Of a DNA stretch of 5,457 bases, positions 4,411 to 5,457 are shown one piece after another. The number at the start of each line of letters is the position of its first letter. The stretch's first letter is position 1. Origin of the DNA: SKLM01 sp964421785 (lineage in GTDB: Bacteria; Chloroflexota; Anaerolineae; B4-G1). The stretch spans positions 1 to 5,457 of the forward strand of contig CAYQZG010000205.1 in the NCBI GenBank assembly GCA_964421785.1, written 5' to 3'. The position numbers and the translations under genes were made by a program. The notes below the pieces were generated by a model, which was not told the origin of the DNA, ran no database searches, and worked only from the letters and a program-made list of their open reading frames with translations.

Positions 4411-5430
4411 CTACCACCGGTATTGCTCAGGCGCCTCGCCGTGGCTCTCCAGAACACGGGGGTAGCTCTCGTCCTGCGGCGCCTCGGGGTTGACGTCGAT
4501 CAGCTGCACCTCGAAGCGGTGCCCGTCACCGTAGTCGTACAGATAGAGGAAGCGCTGCTTCATGCGCAGGTTCAGGTCCGCGATCCTCACGCCGTCCGCG
4601 CTCCGTCTATCCGTGTGCCGTGAACTGTACTCGCCCAAGTCATCCCAGGCCCGATTAGTCATGAAGAACGAATAGAGATGGTCGCTGTCGAAGCCGACAG
4701 CTTTCAGGATCTCGCGGTGAAGCCGATCCAGCGTCTGATCCGCAGCGATCTCTATGGTCCGCCAGATCTCCCGTCGGTACAGATAAGCCACCTTGAACGT
4801 ATACGTGAGGACCGCGCCAGGGCGAGGCGTGGGTTTCTCCGGCCGAGGGGGCGGCTCAGGCGGCAGCTCCCGGGCCTCGGCCAGCGAGGGATCCTCCTCG
4901 AAAGCGGTCAGGCTCTCCGCTGACCAGGCCGCCCCTACGGCCTCCGCCGCCCGATACCCATCTGCATAGCCTCTGACCCTCTTCTGCACGCTCGGGAAAA
5001 GCGGATGCAACTCCTCCAGCGCGGCGTCCATCTGCGCGGGGTGGATCAGCCCCAGGTGCGCCAGGAAGTGCAGGTAGGCGGGTAGAAGCTCCATCAAGGC
5101 GGCGGCATGATAAGGCTGGGCACCGAACATGCGAAACAGATCGACCAGCTCGTCGTCCAGGAACTCACGGCGAGGTACCAACGGCAACGGGGCAGGGATC
5201 ACCGTCTCTCCGCCTCTCCTCCCCCCGGATCGTCCCTTCGCTCTGATCTCGAACGGCTCGGCGGGCACGATGAGTTGATGACTCAGGATATCGCGCAGCA
5301 CCACCCGCGCCATATCCCCCCGACTGTAGGGCACACCGGCGCGGCGCCGATCGGCGAGGAAATCCAGCAGCAGAGTGCTAAGGTTCTCCTGCCATTGATC
5401 GGCGTCCACCGCCGGGCCGAAATCCGCCAT
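4411..5430 (-). CDS. Plasmid pRiA4b ORF-3-like domain protein
   Basis: The 339-residue product has two parts. The C-terminal domain (about 209-339) is the pRiA4b ORF-3-like domain: YTFKVAYLYRREIWRTIEIAAD, then LHREILKAVGFDSDHLYSFFM, and FLYLYDYGDGHRFEVQL. It closes with YPRVLESHGEAPEQYRW, where most members read PPED and continue; here the chain stops soon after. The molecular function of this domain is not established. The N-terminal part (about 1-180) is helical, with a Leu-rich segment LLPAYLHFLAHLGLI (115-129), and I do not recognise it. A proline-rich linker (189-206) joins the two. The ATG at 5430 has no good Shine-Dalgarno and the frame stays open through the right edge, so the gene may begin outside the window. 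It is co-directional with lipM, 82 bp away. Confidence 0.8.
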   Translation of the reverse strand: MADFGPAVDADQWQENLSTLLLDFLADRRRAGVPYSRGDMARVVLRDILSHQLIVPAEPFEIRAKGRSGGRRGGETVIPAPLPLVPRREFLDDELVDLFRMFGAQPYHAAALMELLPAYLHFLAHLGLIHPAQMDAALEELHPLFPSVQKRVRGYADGYRAAEAVGAAWSAESLTAFEEDPSLAEARELPPEPPPRPEKPTPRPGAVLTYTFKVAYLYRREIWRTIEIAADQTLDRLHREILKAVGFDSDHLYSFFMTNRAWDDLGEYSSRHTDRRSADGVRIADLNLRMKQRFLYLYDYGDGHRFEVQLIDVNPEAPQDESYPRVLESHGEAPEQYRW

Positions 5431-5457
5431 CTCCCATGCGGAGGGAGCCGCTTCGCT

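Noticed and set aside
3309..4493. Long + strand frame of 394 codons through the N gap
   Set aside because: It is antisense to lipM and passes through the gap and repeat tract; no domain is visible in it.

Overview
The window is a GC-rich bacterial scaffold piece with one run of exactly 100 Ns (3360-3459), so it comes from a draft or metagenome assembly. The gene set alone does not fix the taxonomy. However, the non-coding DNA holds at least four families of very short periodic repeats: 7-mers of the GTAATGC type, 8-mers of the TTCCAACC type, 9-mers of the GCTGAAAC type, and a 37-bp dispersed element. From memory, this mixture is typical of Chloroflexota such as Anaerolineae or Roseiflexus relatives. 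That assignment is an inference.

Layout. Positions 1-763 hold no credible gene. They contain a TATAAT box, 11-bp tandem units, one solitary CRISPR-repeat-like sequence (138-166) with a Cas6-style hairpin and an 8-nt ACTGAAAC end, a G-quadruplex motif, 9-bp periodic DNA, an 18-bp imperfect inverted repeat, and two copies of a 37-bp repeat. A strong Shine-Dalgarno then precedes cas6 (764-1615, + strand), the CRISPR RNA-processing endoribonuclease. No other cas gene lies in the window. All remaining genes are on the minus strand: an AlkA/OGG-type HhH-GPD DNA glycosylase (1681-2610, convergent with cas6), a DUF503/YlxP-like small protein (2854-3141), a LipM/LplA-family octanoyl/lipoyl transferase (3519-4328), and a protein with a C-terminal plasmid pRiA4b ORF-3-like domain (4411-5430, possibly continuing beyond the right edge).

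Structure between the genes. A 97-bp tandem duplication covers the start of the glycosylase gene and copies its first eight codons and a TATGAT box. The DUF503 gene is bracketed by two direct-orientation tracts of the same 8-bp repeat, and the assembly gap falls inside the second one. A 101-bp element with perfect 14-bp inverted arms lies just upstream of DUF503.

The genes do not form one pathway. They are unrelated housekeeping functions (base-excision repair, lipoylation, a ribosome-associated or unknown small protein) plus an isolated cas6. The most interesting signal is cas6 standing alone about 600 bp downstream of what looks like a leader and a single CRISPR repeat. This could be a CRISPR remnant, a collapsed array, or a Cas6 that serves arrays elsewhere in the genome.
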